Of a stretch of 64,000 nucleotides of DNA, positions 41,784 through 51,360 are shown piece after piece. The notes beneath the pieces were generated by a model, which was given only the letters and a program-made list of their open reading frames with translations, was not told the origin of the DNA and searched no databases. The position numbers and the translations under genes are program-made. The first letter of the stretch is position 1, and each line of letters opens with the position of its first letter. The DNA comes from Tunturiibacter empetritectus. Lineage in GTDB: Bacteria > Acidobacteriota > Terriglobia > Terriglobales > Acidobacteriaceae. The stretch is from contig NZ_JACCCU010000003.1 in assembly GCF_013410875.1 (NCBI RefSeq), forward strand, positions 372,001 to 436,000, given 5' to 3'.

Positions 41784-43220
41784 ATGTCCATTGCCGGATC
41801 GTCTTTGTCGCAAGAGTTGCTTAGCTGGTCAAAAAACTCCCGTGTGACGATGCGGCGAGATGGACTGCCGGACCCCAACGGCAAATGTGTTGTGTACTGG
41901 ATGCAAAGGGCGCAGCGAGGCATCGATAATCATGCTGTCGATCTCGCCGCTAAAATCGCGAACCTGCTTGGCCTCCCGCTTGTAGTTTATTTTGCAGGAA
42001 TCTCTAACTTTCCCCACGCGAATCTACGGCACTATGTCTTTCTCAATCAGGGGTTGCCGGATATCGAGGTTGACCTTGCGGCGCGAAATATCTCGTTTGT
42101 TATGCGCCGTGCGCCGCGTGAATCGCACGAGCAGCTGTTGTCTGATGTACATGCCGCGTTTTTGATTGGGGATGAAAATCCAATGCGCGTCCCGGAGCAG
42201 TGGCGCAAGGATTTGGCCTCGAAGATCAAGATTCCGTTCTGGACTGTCGATACGGATGTTGTCGTTCCTTCGAAGCTGATGGAAAAGGCTCAGTATGGGG
42301 CATACACAATTCGGCCGCGCTTATACCGCCTTCTGCCGGAGTATCTACACCCCTACGAAAATGTTCCTGTGGAACGCGCATGGAAACGACCTCGGGCATT
42401 TTATGCCGACTCCGTTCATGAGGACATGACGCGCGACTGGAAGGACCTCGATCGTAGCGTTCTGCCTGTTGAAGCGTGGAAGGGGGGGACTCATGCTGCG
42501 CTTCGGCGTCTCAAACTTTTTACGGGAGAGCTTCTGGAAGATTACGACACGCAGCGGAATCATCCAGAGACGGATGGAACTTCCTGCATGTCGCCTTATC
42601 TGCACTATGGACATGTCGGTCCCATCACGATTGCGCTTGCCGTAGAAGCGGCTTCGAAGGCGAACCCGAAGTTAAAGCCTGCGCGCGACAGCTACTTCAA
42701 CGAACTGATTGCCTGGCGCGAACTGGCGGTCAACTTCGTGCGCTACACGCCGAGCTACGATTCGCCTGATTGCGCTGAGCACTGGGCAAAGACGACGATT
42801 GCCGAGCACGCCCGCGATGAACGAGAGCATTTGTATACGCTTCGCCAACTGGAAGATGCACATACCTATGACGACCTTTGGAATGCGGCCCAGATTCAGA
42901 TGGTTCGATATGGCTGGATGCATAACTACCTGCGAATGTACTGGGCAAAGAAGATCCTGGAGTGGACGCCTGACGTCGCCACGGCGATGAAGTACTCCAT
43001 CTATCTCAACGACAAGTATTTTCTCGATGGCCGTGACCCGAACGGATACGCGGGGATTGCCTGGGCGATTTTGGGGAAGTTCGATCGTGCCTGGGGAACG
43101 CGGCCTATCTTTGGCAAGATTCGATATATGTCCGGAGCGTCGACGGGAAAGAAGTTCGATTCGAAAGAGTACATGCGGCAGATGAAGGTCCTGCCACAGC
43201 AGGGGTCGCTGGCATTTTAG
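41784..43220 (+). CDS. Class II CPD photolyase
   Basis: 478 residues from the ATG at 41784. The frame is open upstream through a Cys-rich non-coding stretch to 41679. GKCVVYWMQRAQRGIDNHAVDLA is the class II antenna-domain start. MSPYLHYGHVGPI, FNELIAWRELAVNFV, MHNYLRMYWAKKILEWT and LDGRDPNGYAGIAWAILGKFDRAW...RPIFGKIRYM form the FAD-binding half; the run of Trp and Tyr residues fits the class II electron path. It repairs UV-made cyclobutane pyrimidine dimers using blue light. It lies 90 bp behind the oxidase operon on the same strand and may be co-transcribed with it. Confidence 0.93.
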   Translation: MSIAGSSLSQELLSWSKNSRVTMRRDGLPDPNGKCVVYWMQRAQRGIDNHAVDLAAKIANLLGLPLVVYFAGISNFPHANLRHYVFLNQGLPDIEVDLAARNISFVMRRAPRESHEQLLSDVHAAFLIGDENPMRVPEQWRKDLASKIKIPFWTVDTDVVVPSKLMEKAQYGAYTIRPRLYRLLPEYLHPYENVPVERAWKRPRAFYADSVHEDMTRDWKDLDRSVLPVEAWKGGTHAALRRLKLFTGELLEDYDTQRNHPETDGTSCMSPYLHYGHVGPITIALAVEAASKANPKLKPARDSYFNELIAWRELAVNFVRYTPSYDSPDCAEHWAKTTIAEHARDEREHLYTLRQLEDAHTYDDLWNAAQIQMVRYGWMHNYLRMYWAKKILEWTPDVATAMKYSIYLNDKYFLDGRDPNGYAGIAWAILGKFDRAWGTRPIFGKIRYMSGASTGKKFDSKEYMRQMKVLPQQGSLAF

Positions 43221-43520
43221 GAGTTCCCTAAAAGTTTTATTGTCAGACTACTCTGTCCTGTTCTCGGTTGAGACTGGTCAGCAGATGTCTTGTGCCCATC
43301 CTCGAATAAAAACCTACAACTAAGATGAGATTGTGGCGTTGCTGTAGCTAATGGTAGATTCGAGAAATAGCGGACGGTGCTTGGTCTTTCGTTGCATCGT
43401 GCGGTTGGAACTTTTTAAAGAAGCGGCCACAGAGCCCCGGTAACCCTAAGCACGGAACGTTTATGAGAGATTTCTCATCCCGTTCTGGCACTGCCTGTCG
43501 TATCTTCTCCTGCTCTAGCG
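43221..43520. other. 300-bp intergenic leader before the large secreted protein
   Basis: No gene. The last 140 bp contain GC-rich complementary stretches (around 43425-43460, CCACAGAGCCCCGGTAACCC) and a short GAGAGATTTCTC palindrome at 43467-43478, compatible with a structured 5' leader. I could not match it to a known riboswitch. Confidence 0.4.
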
Positions 43521-46500
43521 TTGACTCATCCGATGTCAGCTTGCAGCATCAGTGTTAGCTGTCTTTCACGTTGCGGATCACACGCTATGGGCCTGGTTGT
43601 ATCGTCACAACACGAGCGTCTCGCAGATCGCCTCTCCTCCAGGGCGAGTCGCTTCTTTTCAGCAGTCGTTTTCTTTATCGCATTGACCGTGCCTGCTATC
43701 GTCTTCGGTCAGCTGTCCTTCGCAGCGGCGGCTGAGCAGCATGAAGGCGGAGAGCTTTCGGCTAACTCCCCCTCGTCTCACACGATCGGGTCGCGTCGCT
43801 TTCTCGGTGGCCGTACTCTCGTCGGGAACACGCCCGCTGCACAAGCCATGGATGCCGCTCGTCAAAAGCATGCGGCGATGTTGGTACAGCAAGCTGCTTC
43901 GCCGCAGTTGTCGAGTTTGAGTGCGCCGTGGCAGGCAGTAGGGCCGAATCAGGTTGCCAGCATCGCCTATGGCAATGTGACTGGCCGCGTTACGGCGATT
44001 GCGATCGACCCTGCTGATCCAACAGGCAATACGGTGTATCTAGGTACGACTGGCGGCGGAGTTTGGAAGTCGATCAATGCGGCTGGACCATCGGTCAGCG
44101 TCGCCTTTGTCCCGCTAACGGATACGCTGCCGGTCTTCAGCCCGAATGCGGGAACCGCTGCGATTCCGTCGCTCAGCATCGGTGCGATCAGTATTCATTC
44201 CGGCGTGATCCTTGCCGGGACCGGGGATCCTAACGACGCCTCCGACTCTTTTTACGGAAGCGGGTTGTTGCGCTCGGCAGATAATGGGGTAACGTGGACG
44301 CTTATTCAAGAGTCGCAGGATGGCATTGCGGGCAACCACCTCTTCACTGGACTCGGCTTCGCAGGCTTTGCATGGAGTACGGCGACGCCAGGCACTGTTG
44401 TTGCAGCGGTCTCGCAGGCGGCTGAGGGTGTTCTCGTCAACGCAGCCGATGCGACGAACAGCGTCATGGGGCTCTACTATTCGACTGACGCGGGTGTGAC
44501 CTGGCAGATGTCCACGATCATGGACGGCAGTCAGCCGGTACAGACGCCACAATTTCCTAGCCAACTTCTCGGTGGCAGAGCGGCGACGGCAGTTGTCTGG
44601 AACTCCGTTCGCCAACGTTTTTATGGTGCGATTCGTTATCACGGGTACTACGAGTCGGCAGATGGTGTGACCTGGACGCGGTTGACGAACCAGCCTGGGC
44701 AAGGACTCACTGCGGTGAACTGCCCAACGGATCCCACATCGTTGGGCAGCCCATCGTGCCCGATCTTCCGCGGGGCGCTTGCCGTGCAGGCCAACACAGG
44801 CGACACGTTTGCGCTGACGGTTGATCAAAACAATCTCGATCAAGGGCTGTGGCAGGATGTATGTGGTCTCTCCGGAGCAAACTGTGGCAATGGAATCATC
44901 ACGTTTAGCAGACAGTTGCCGTCGGCTGCACTGGAGATTGGCAATGGGAGCACCGTCGTGCCGGAGGCAGACTACAACCTGGCGCTTGCGGCTGCGCCGT
45001 TGGGACCGGCTGGTTCGACCCAGGACACGATTCTCTATGCCGGGACGACTGATCTTTTCCGCTGCTCTCTCGCGGCGGGGTGTGTACTGCGGGACACTAC
45101 CAATGCGCTGAATGGATGTGCTGCACCTGCACAGGTAGCGCCGGCTCAACATGCGATCGCCACGATGGCTACGGCCTCGCAGCCGCTGGTTTACCTTGGC
45201 AACGATGGGGGTCTCTGGCGATCGACCGATGGTGTGAACCAGCAGTCAGCTCCATGCTCCTTCGATGACGCAACGCACTTTCAGAATCTCAACGGCGGTC
45301 TTGGTTCGCTGGCGGAGGTCATCAGCTTCGCTCAGCATCCTACTGATGCCGGTACCTTGCTCGTCGGCCTTGGTGCGAATGGCACCGCAGCTACGGCGTC
45401 TTCCGGAGCGAGCTCGTGGCCGCAGCTTTCAACGGGTGAAGGCGGTACCGTTGGAATCGATCAGAAGAACCCTTCTTTGTGGTACGTATCCACTGCTTCT
45501 GGTGTGAGTATTCGTCAATGTTCCAAGGGAACGGGCTGCTCGTCTGCGGACTTTGTGGGCACACCGACGATTGGACCTGCGCAGGTTGATGGCGATAATT
45601 CAGTCATCGACGCTCCGTGGCTACTTGATCCCGCTCTCCCGTCCAATGTTCTTATTGGGACTTGCAGGGTATGGCGCGGCCCAGCGAGCGGTGGGTCTTC
45701 GTGGCCTTCCTCGAACGCCATCAGCAGCTTTCTGGCCGGGCCACAAGGCACATCTTGCGTCAGTACAAATCCGGTTCTGCGGTCCCTGGCTGCAGGCGGG
45801 GTCATAAACAATGCATCTTCTGTGCAAGACTCTGGTTCTCCGGTCCTCTATGCCGGTATGGCGGGGAAACTCGATGGAGGCGGCAGCGCTGGAGGCCATC
45901 TCTACTCCATCACTACGGCAGGCACCGCAAGTAGTGCGACAACCTGGGCTGATCTTGCAACATCACCTGTTACAAATAGCCAAGGAACCGGATTCAACCC
46001 GGGAGGCTTTGATCTCTCGGCGGTGGCGGTAGACTCCCATGACGCGAGCGGAAAGACTGTCTATGCGACAGTGATGGGGTTTGTGGGAAACGGGATCAAT
46101 ACAGAGCACCTCTATCGTTCCATAGATGCCGGTGCACATTGGAGCAACATTGGCAGCAACCTGCCTAACGCTCCGGCCAACAGCGTCGTCGTCGATCCGA
46201 ACGATGCCAATACGCTTTACGTTGCGATGGATACTGGCGTGTACGTTACGACCGCGGTGACGACATGCACCATTGCCAATTGCTGGAGTGTTTATGGCAT
46301 CGGCTTGCCGAATGCCCCTGTCGTAGAGCTTGCGGCCGCACCAGCCATGGCTACCGGTGATGGACGCACTGGTGAGTTGCGCGCTGCGACCTATGGCCGC
46401 GGGTTGTGGCAGATTCCACTCGTGACGGCAGCGATTGCAGCACAACCGACGATCAGCCTAAATCCGACTTCGCTCACGTATAGTGCACAACCTATCGGCA

Positions 46501-48209
46501 ATGCGAGTGCGGCGCAGATTATTACAGTTACAAATATGGGACTCGCGCCGCTCACGATCAGCCAGATCGCTGTTACGGGGGATTTCACCGAGACTGCCAA
46601 CTGTGTTGCGGGACCCATCGCTATAAACTCGACGTGCACGATTCAAGTAGTCTTTCTACCTACTGCGACTGGGGGGCGCAGTGGGGTTCTTACTGTCTAC
46701 GGCAACGTTGCCGGCGGCCAAGCGACCGCGACACTGTCAGGTACTGGACTAGCTGCTGCGGCAATTGTTCTCGACCCTGTTGTGCTCACGTTTCCTTCAA
46801 CAACTCTCAACGCAACCAGCCCGGTTCAAAACATTACTATCTCCAATACAAGTAATAGCGCGGTGGGCCTGCAGAGGGTGATCGTAAACGGGGGCGATTT
46901 CAGGATCACGGTCAATACCTGTGGTCCGAGCCTTGGGCCAGGGGTTGGGTGCACAGTTGGAATTGCCTTCACGCCTAGCGCGTCCGGCACTCGAATTGGA
47001 ACTTTAGCCGTGACAGATGATGCAGGAACTCAAACGGCGTCGCTGAGCGGAGTTGGAACATCTCCTGCAACCGACGCACTCTCGCCGCTGACACTCACGT
47101 TTGGGGCACAGCAGGTAGATACTGCGAGCGCCACCCAGCAGATCACTCTATCCAATACGGGAGATCTGCCATTGACTCTCATTGCAGCACAGGTCACGAG
47201 CGGAGACTTCACAGTCGTCAACGCCTGCGGCAACTCGCTGAACCCGCACTCCACTTGCTCCATGAACGTCGCCTTCGCTCCGAAGGACGTTGGCCCTCTC
47301 AGCGGCGTGCTTTCGATATCGGACCAGTATCGAACCCAGACGGTCACGCTAAACGGGACCGGCATTGCACCGCCCGGTGTGTCACTGGCGCCTTTCTCGA
47401 TGGTTGTGTTCCCTCCTACAGGTGTTGGGCTTCAGTCTGCTTCACAAACCATTACGTTAACCAACAATGTCGGCGCCCCGCTCTCGATACAAGGCATCTC
47501 GCTTACGGGAGACTTTGTGATTTTGCCGAATAGCAGCACCTGTGGAGCGACCGTTGCTCCCGATGCTGCATGCGTGTTGCAGGTCGCTTTCGCGCCGACC
47601 GTTGGTGGTCCGCGTACTGGGTCGCTTACGGTGACAGATAGCGCGGGCAATTCACCGCAGGCGCTTTCGCTTACGGGACCGGGTGTGGACTTTACGCTTA
47701 CCACCAATGGGATTACCAGCGTCACTATCATGAGCGGTCAGAATGCTGTCTTTCCCTTGCTGCTCAGTTCGGCGTCCAATGTCTCCGGGACAGCAAAATT
47801 CACCTGCTCGGGAATGCCTGCTAACTCGACTTGTAATATCACGCCTTCCAATATTCCGCTCGGTAGTACGACTACTGTTTCTGTAACTGTGTTGACGGGC
47901 GTAGCCTCTGCTTCGTCCAACCGTCCTTTCATCGGTCGCTCGGGCGTTATTTTATTTGTGGCTTTGTTCCCGCTTGGTTTGCTGGTGCTTCGTCCAGCGC
48001 GCCGCTCCAGTGTGGCTGGTTTTGCTCTGCTTTGTTTACTGCTTGCAGCAAGCGGTTGTGGTGTGGGAAGGGAGATTCCTTTGACGAGTGGATCGAACCC
48101 TGGCGGGCCTTCAGGCCCACCAACGGCGGCGGGGACTTACACCGTGGTTGCGGCGGCAACGAGTGCTGGCTTGACGCGAAGTGTCAACCTCACGCTCATC
48201 GTGCAGTAG
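43521..48209 (+). CDS. Large secreted beta-propeller (BNR-like) / choice-of-anchor D protein
   Basis: Up to 1562 residues; TTG 43521, ATG 43533 and ATG 43587 are all possible starts without clear ribosome sites. The signal sequence is FFSAVVFFIALTVPAIVFG. Residues about 130-980 carry sialidase/sortilin-type Asp-box strands (VYLGTTGGGVWKS, LLRSADNGVTWT, LYYSTDAGVTWQ, LYRSIDAGAHWS). Then four ASH/choice-of-anchor-D Ig-like repeats of about 100 residues (ISLNPTSLTYSAQPIGN..., VLDPVVLTFPS..., SPLTLTFGAQQV..., LAPFSMVVFPPTG...), each with a conserved pair of Cys. The C-terminus has a TM (VILFVALFPLGLLVL), Arg-rich turn, a second hydrophobic run ending in ASGCG, and a final beta segment. Probably cell-surface; ligand unknown. 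Confidence 0.85.
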   Translation: MTHPMSACSISVSCLSRCGSHAMGLVVSSQHERLADRLSSRASRFFSAVVFFIALTVPAIVFGQLSFAAAAEQHEGGELSANSPSSHTIGSRRFLGGRTLVGNTPAAQAMDAARQKHAAMLVQQAASPQLSSLSAPWQAVGPNQVASIAYGNVTGRVTAIAIDPADPTGNTVYLGTTGGGVWKSINAAGPSVSVAFVPLTDTLPVFSPNAGTAAIPSLSIGAISIHSGVILAGTGDPNDASDSFYGSGLLRSADNGVTWTLIQESQDGIAGNHLFTGLGFAGFAWSTATPGTVVAAVSQAAEGVLVNAADATNSVMGLYYSTDAGVTWQMSTIMDGSQPVQTPQFPSQLLGGRAATAVVWNSVRQRFYGAIRYHGYYESADGVTWTRLTNQPGQGLTAVNCPTDPTSLGSPSCPIFRGALAVQANTGDTFALTVDQNNLDQGLWQDVCGLSGANCGNGIITFSRQLPSAALEIGNGSTVVPEADYNLALAAAPLGPAGSTQDTILYAGTTDLFRCSLAAGCVLRDTTNALNGCAAPAQVAPAQHAIATMATASQPLVYLGNDGGLWRSTDGVNQQSAPCSFDDATHFQNLNGGLGSLAEVISFAQHPTDAGTLLVGLGANGTAATASSGASSWPQLSTGEGGTVGIDQKNPSLWYVSTASGVSIRQCSKGTGCSSADFVGTPTIGPAQVDGDNSVIDAPWLLDPALPSNVLIGTCRVWRGPASGGSSWPSSNAISSFLAGPQGTSCVSTNPVLRSLAAGGVINNASSVQDSGSPVLYAGMAGKLDGGGSAGGHLYSITTAGTASSATTWADLATSPVTNSQGTGFNPGGFDLSAVAVDSHDASGKTVYATVMGFVGNGINTEHLYRSIDAGAHWSNIGSNLPNAPANSVVVDPNDANTLYVAMDTGVYVTTAVTTCTIANCWSVYGIGLPNAPVVELAAAPAMATGDGRTGELRAATYGRGLWQIPLVTAAIAAQPTISLNPTSLTYSAQPIGNASAAQIITVTNMGLAPLTISQIAVTGDFTETANCVAGPIAINSTCTIQVVFLPTATGGRSGVLTVYGNVAGGQATATLSGTGLAAAAIVLDPVVLTFPSTTLNATSPVQNITISNTSNSAVGLQRVIVNGGDFRITVNTCGPSLGPGVGCTVGIAFTPSASGTRIGTLAVTDDAGTQTASLSGVGTSPATDALSPLTLTFGAQQVDTASATQQITLSNTGDLPLTLIAAQVTSGDFTVVNACGNSLNPHSTCSMNVAFAPKDVGPLSGVLSISDQYRTQTVTLNGTGIAPPGVSLAPFSMVVFPPTGVGLQSASQTITLTNNVGAPLSIQGISLTGDFVILPNSSTCGATVAPDAACVLQVAFAPTVGGPRTGSLTVTDSAGNSPQALSLTGPGVDFTLTTNGITSVTIMSGQNAVFPLLLSSASNVSGTAKFTCSGMPANSTCNITPSNIPLGSTTTVSVTVLTGVASASSNRPFIGRSGVILFVALFPLGLLVLRPARRSSVAGFALLCLLLAASGCGVGREIPLTSGSNPGGPSGPPTAAGTYTVVAAATSAGLTRSVNLTLIVQ

Positions 48210-48232
48210 CCGTTCGAGTGTCGATGCTTGCT

Positions 48233-49426
48233 TCAGGCTGACTGTCCAGCGCTCACTCCAGAGGCCCATGCCCACTGAAAGTTGTAGCCTCCCAGCCATC
48301 CGGTCACATCGACGACCTCGCCGATGAAATAAAGGCCGGGCACCTTGCGGCTCTGCATTGTCTTTGCATCCAGTTCTACGGTATCCACGCCACCCACGGT
48401 GACCTCGGCCTTGGCATAGCCTTCGGTGCCGGCGGGAGTCAGAGGCCACTGATGGAGATGCTGTTCCATCTTCGCTAAGGATGCGTTTGTCCAGTCGACT
48501 GGATCGTGGAGCACAACCCATCGCTCTGCCATGCGAGACGGCAAGACGGCGCGTATCGCGTTCGCTGCTGCGGAGGCATCTCTTCGTGCATTTCTCGCCA
48601 GCAATGGGGCAAGGACGTTCAGATCGGGCGCGAGGTCTATGGTTATGGCCTCGCCCGGCTGCCAGTACGACGATGTCTGCAGGATTGCTGGCCCGCTCAG
48701 CCCCCGATGTGTGATCAACATCTTTTCACGGAAGCTTCCTTCTCGTGGCCGTGCTCTCGCTTGAGCCACCACCTCGGCTGATAAACCAGCCAGGTCGCAC
48801 CACTGCTCGCGATCCTCGGCGCTGAAGACGAGGGGGACTAAGCCCGGTCTGCACGCAACGATGCGCAGGCCAAACTGCTCGGCCAGTGTGTAGCCGAGTG
48901 TGGTTGCGCCCATCTTCGGGATGGAGAGGCCTCCGGTGGCGATGACCACCGACTCGGAGTGAAACGCTGACTCCGAGGTACGAACTTCGAGATAATCGTT
49001 GCGCTCGACGGAGATGGCTTTGGCTCCGAGGATGATGCGGATACCGGCCTCTGCGCACTCGCGCTCGAGCATGGTGACGATATCATGGGCGGAGCGGTCG
49101 CAGAAGAGTTGTCCCAGCGTCTTCTCGTGGTAGCGGATGCCGTGTCGTTCGACCATGGCGATCATGTCGGACGGTGTGAAGCGCGCCAAAGCGGACTTCG
49201 CGAAGTGGAGATTTTCTGAAAGAAAATTTTCTGGGCGGCAGTGGATGTTGGTGAAGTTGCAGCGGCCTCCGCCTGAGATCAGGATTTTTTTCCCGACGCG
49301 TTCGGCGTGATCGAGCAGGACCACCCGGCGTCCGCGCTTGCCAGCTTCGATGGCGCACATCATTCCCGCCGCGCCGGCGCCGAGTACTACGACATCAACC
49401 TTCTGCACGTGCGGTTTTGTGGTCAT
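48233..49426 (-). CDS. BaiN/HI0933-family NAD(P)/FAD-dependent oxidoreductase
   Basis: A 397-residue flavoprotein. The N-terminal dinucleotide motif is VVVLGAGAAGMMCAIEAG, followed by RVGKKILISGGGRCNFTN, and VIATGGLSIPKMGATTLGY in the middle, all strong marks of the HI0933/YhiN family. The C-terminus VTVGGVDTVELDAKTMQSRKVPGLYFIGEVVDVTGWLGGYNFQWAWASG closes the FAD site. The physiological reaction is unknown; BaiN reduces bile-acid intermediates in gut clostridia. It ends convergently with the large secreted-protein gene, 23 bp apart. Confidence 0.93.
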   Translation of the reverse strand: MTTKPHVQKVDVVVLGAGAAGMMCAIEAGKRGRRVVLLDHAERVGKKILISGGGRCNFTNIHCRPENFLSENLHFAKSALARFTPSDMIAMVERHGIRYHEKTLGQLFCDRSAHDIVTMLERECAEAGIRIILGAKAISVERNDYLEVRTSESAFHSESVVIATGGLSIPKMGATTLGYTLAEQFGLRIVACRPGLVPLVFSAEDREQWCDLAGLSAEVVAQARARPREGSFREKMLITHRGLSGPAILQTSSYWQPGEAITIDLAPDLNVLAPLLARNARRDASAAANAIRAVLPSRMAERWVVLHDPVDWTNASLAKMEQHLHQWPLTPAGTEGYAKAEVTVGGVDTVELDAKTMQSRKVPGLYFIGEVVDVTGWLGGYNFQWAWASGVSAGQSA

Positions 49427-49534
49427 TCTCTATCGGAGATTCTGTGGCTCGCGTGATTTTAGATTCGTCAACGTGTGGAGGCAGCGTGACCTTCTTCGGA
49501 CTTGCGATTTGAATTTGGTCGCTTGCGTTTTTTG

Positions 49535-50848
49535 TTACCCCACCCGGGTGATGAGGCATTTGAGGTAGCTGGTCTCGGGGAGGGTGAGGATGGCGGGGTG
49601 GTCGGGGGGGGCGCCCCGGGTCTCGAGGAGCTGCACTCGGCGGCCTGCATCGGAGGCGGCTGAGGAGACGACCTCAGTGAACTCCTGCAGAGGGACGTGG
49701 TGGGAGCAGGAGCAGGTGATGAGGGTTCCGCCGGGGCGGAGCATCTTGATGGCGCGGAGGTTGAGCTCCTTGTAGCCGCGCATGGCGCCTTCGGCGGCGC
49801 GCTTGGACTTGGCGAAGGCGGGTGGGTCGAGGACGATGGTGTCGTATTGCTGGCCGGTGGACTCGTACTCGCGGAGGAGCTCGAAGGCGTCGGCTTCGAG
49901 CCACTCGATCTGGGCTTGAAGGTCGGGGTTGAGCTCTCGGTTGCGGTCGGCTACTTCGAGGGCGCTGAGGCTGGCGTCGACTCCGGTGACCTGACGGCAG
50001 TTCTGGGCCATGTGGAGGGCGAATCCGCCTTGATAAGTGCAGATGTCGAGCGCGGAGCCGGTTGCGTAGCGGGCTGCGGCGGCGTAGTTGAGGCGCTGGT
50101 CGAGGAAGGCTCCCGTCTTCTGGCCAGAGCCTGCGTCGAAGTGAAAACGAAGGCCGTTGATGGTGAAGATGGTGGTGAGTTGTGGTGTTTCGGTGGTGTC
50201 CTGATGGTGTGGGGGGTGGAGGGGACCGGGTGCGGGGTGGGCGAGTTGTTCGAGTTCGCGGATCTTTGGGTCGGGGCGCTCCCAGAGGGTGATACCCCCG
50301 GTGTCGGGGTGTATGTTGGGGCGGAGGCGGTCGCGCAGGACTTCGGTGAGGAGGTTGCGGACGTCGTCCTGTGCGGTCCCCTGGGTGAGGAGTTGGAGGA
50401 TGACGAGGTCGTTGTAGCGGTCGGCGACGATGCCGGGGAGGTTGTCGGCCTCGGAGAAGATGAGGCGGCAGGCGTCGTCTTCCATGGACTCGGGGGCTAC
50501 TTCGTCGCGGAGGGCGAGGGCGGCGAGGACTCGCTCGCGGAGCTGCTCGAGGTAGGCGGTTCGGGGGAGTGCGGCTTCGTTCGAGACGATTCTTACTGCG
50601 ATCTGCGACGCGGCGCTGTAGAGGCCGGTGCCGAGGGGGATGCCGCGGCTGTCCATGACGGTGATGAGTGCTCCGGGCTGGATCTCGGTGGCGCCGATTG
50701 GGGGGACGAGGGATTCGATGTCTGACCGGTAGACCCAGAGGTGTCCGGCCCGGAGGCGGTCTGCGGCGCGGCGGGTGATGGCTGCGGCTGGTCCGTGCGG
50801 CTGGGCCGTGACGACTCGCGGGGCCCGATCTTCTACTTTTCTAAGCAT
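49535..50848 (-). CDS. Class I SAM-dependent rRNA methyltransferase, RlmI-like
   Basis: A 437-residue protein. An N-terminal PUA domain (RAADRLRAGHLWVYRSDI) is followed by the RlmI core: FDAGSGQKTGAFLDQRLNYAAAARYA, SAM motif ALDICTYQGGFALHMA, YDTIVLDPPAFAKSKRA (motif IV) and TCSCSHHVPLQEF with the catalytic Cys pair. RlmI makes m5C1962 in 23S rRNA. Compared with E. coli (396 residues) it has an insert at about residues 205-225 (APGPLHPPHHQDTTETPQL). The gene is upstream of the BaiN-like gene on the same strand, 108 bp apart. Confidence 0.93.
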   Translation of the reverse strand: MLRKVEDRAPRVVTAQPHGPAAAITRRAADRLRAGHLWVYRSDIESLVPPIGATEIQPGALITVMDSRGIPLGTGLYSAASQIAVRIVSNEAALPRTAYLEQLRERVLAALALRDEVAPESMEDDACRLIFSEADNLPGIVADRYNDLVILQLLTQGTAQDDVRNLLTEVLRDRLRPNIHPDTGGITLWERPDPKIRELEQLAHPAPGPLHPPHHQDTTETPQLTTIFTINGLRFHFDAGSGQKTGAFLDQRLNYAAAARYATGSALDICTYQGGFALHMAQNCRQVTGVDASLSALEVADRNRELNPDLQAQIEWLEADAFELLREYESTGQQYDTIVLDPPAFAKSKRAAEGAMRGYKELNLRAIKMLRPGGTLITCSCSHHVPLQEFTEVVSSAASDAGRRVQLLETRGAPPDHPAILTLPETSYLKCLITRVG

Positions 50849-51360
50849 CTTTCCATGGTCGCATAGCGTTTCTTCCGATTGGACCCCTCCCCCCTCCCCC
50901 TAAGGGTATCTTGGACGGAAGTTGTTTGATTTCAATTGTTTGGTGGGAGTCAGTGTCTGTAGAATATTGATTCTAAGTGAGTTGCGTGCAAAATACTTTG
51001 AATGAATGAGTTACGGGCCTATTATTACGAAAGACCCTTCGCGCAGCCGGGGGACCTTTTTATCTCTCTGATTCAAGTATAGCGGTTGGAGCATAACTAA
51101 TACGCCATGCGAATGTGCTGGATTGACGCGGGGATCTGCTGTTCGGGGGCTTGACAAGGATTTTGGCAAGCGGTCGGGGGATGGGACAGTCGCAAAACTC
51201 TTGATCTGACGAAGACTTCACGAGCCTATAGGCTGTATCGACGAAACCCGGAACCAGTGACCAGAGTTAGTCCCGCATAGGACACGTTGGATTCGACGGT
51301 TTGTGTTATTCGCTTGACCATAAGAGTTGTCTTATATACATTCTTCATAAGGATTTGCTT
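50849..51360. other. Intergenic region upstream of the ArsR operon
   Basis: About 510 bp without a gene. It has a pyrimidine-rich run CCCCTCCCCCCTCCCCCTAAG near 50883 and a relatively AT-rich centre. No tRNA or repeat of families R1-R4 was found. Confidence 0.5.
51314..51340 (+). promoter_or_regulatory. Promoter with palindromic operator before arsR-like gene
   Basis: A TTGACC (-35, 51314-51319) and TATACA (-10, 51335-51340) are separated by 15 nt. The inverted repeat ATAAGA-GTTG-TCTTAT (51320-51335) fills the spacer, a classic position for an ArsR repressor site, implying autoregulation. Confidence 0.55.

Noticed and set aside
44115-45152. 345-residue frame antisense to the beta-propeller gene
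   Set aside because: No domain or ribosome site; the sense frame continues for 4.7 kb.
49697-50725. 342-residue frame antisense to the RlmI-like gene
   Set aside because: Val/Gly/Glu-rich shadow; the methyltransferase motifs on the minus strand are decisive.
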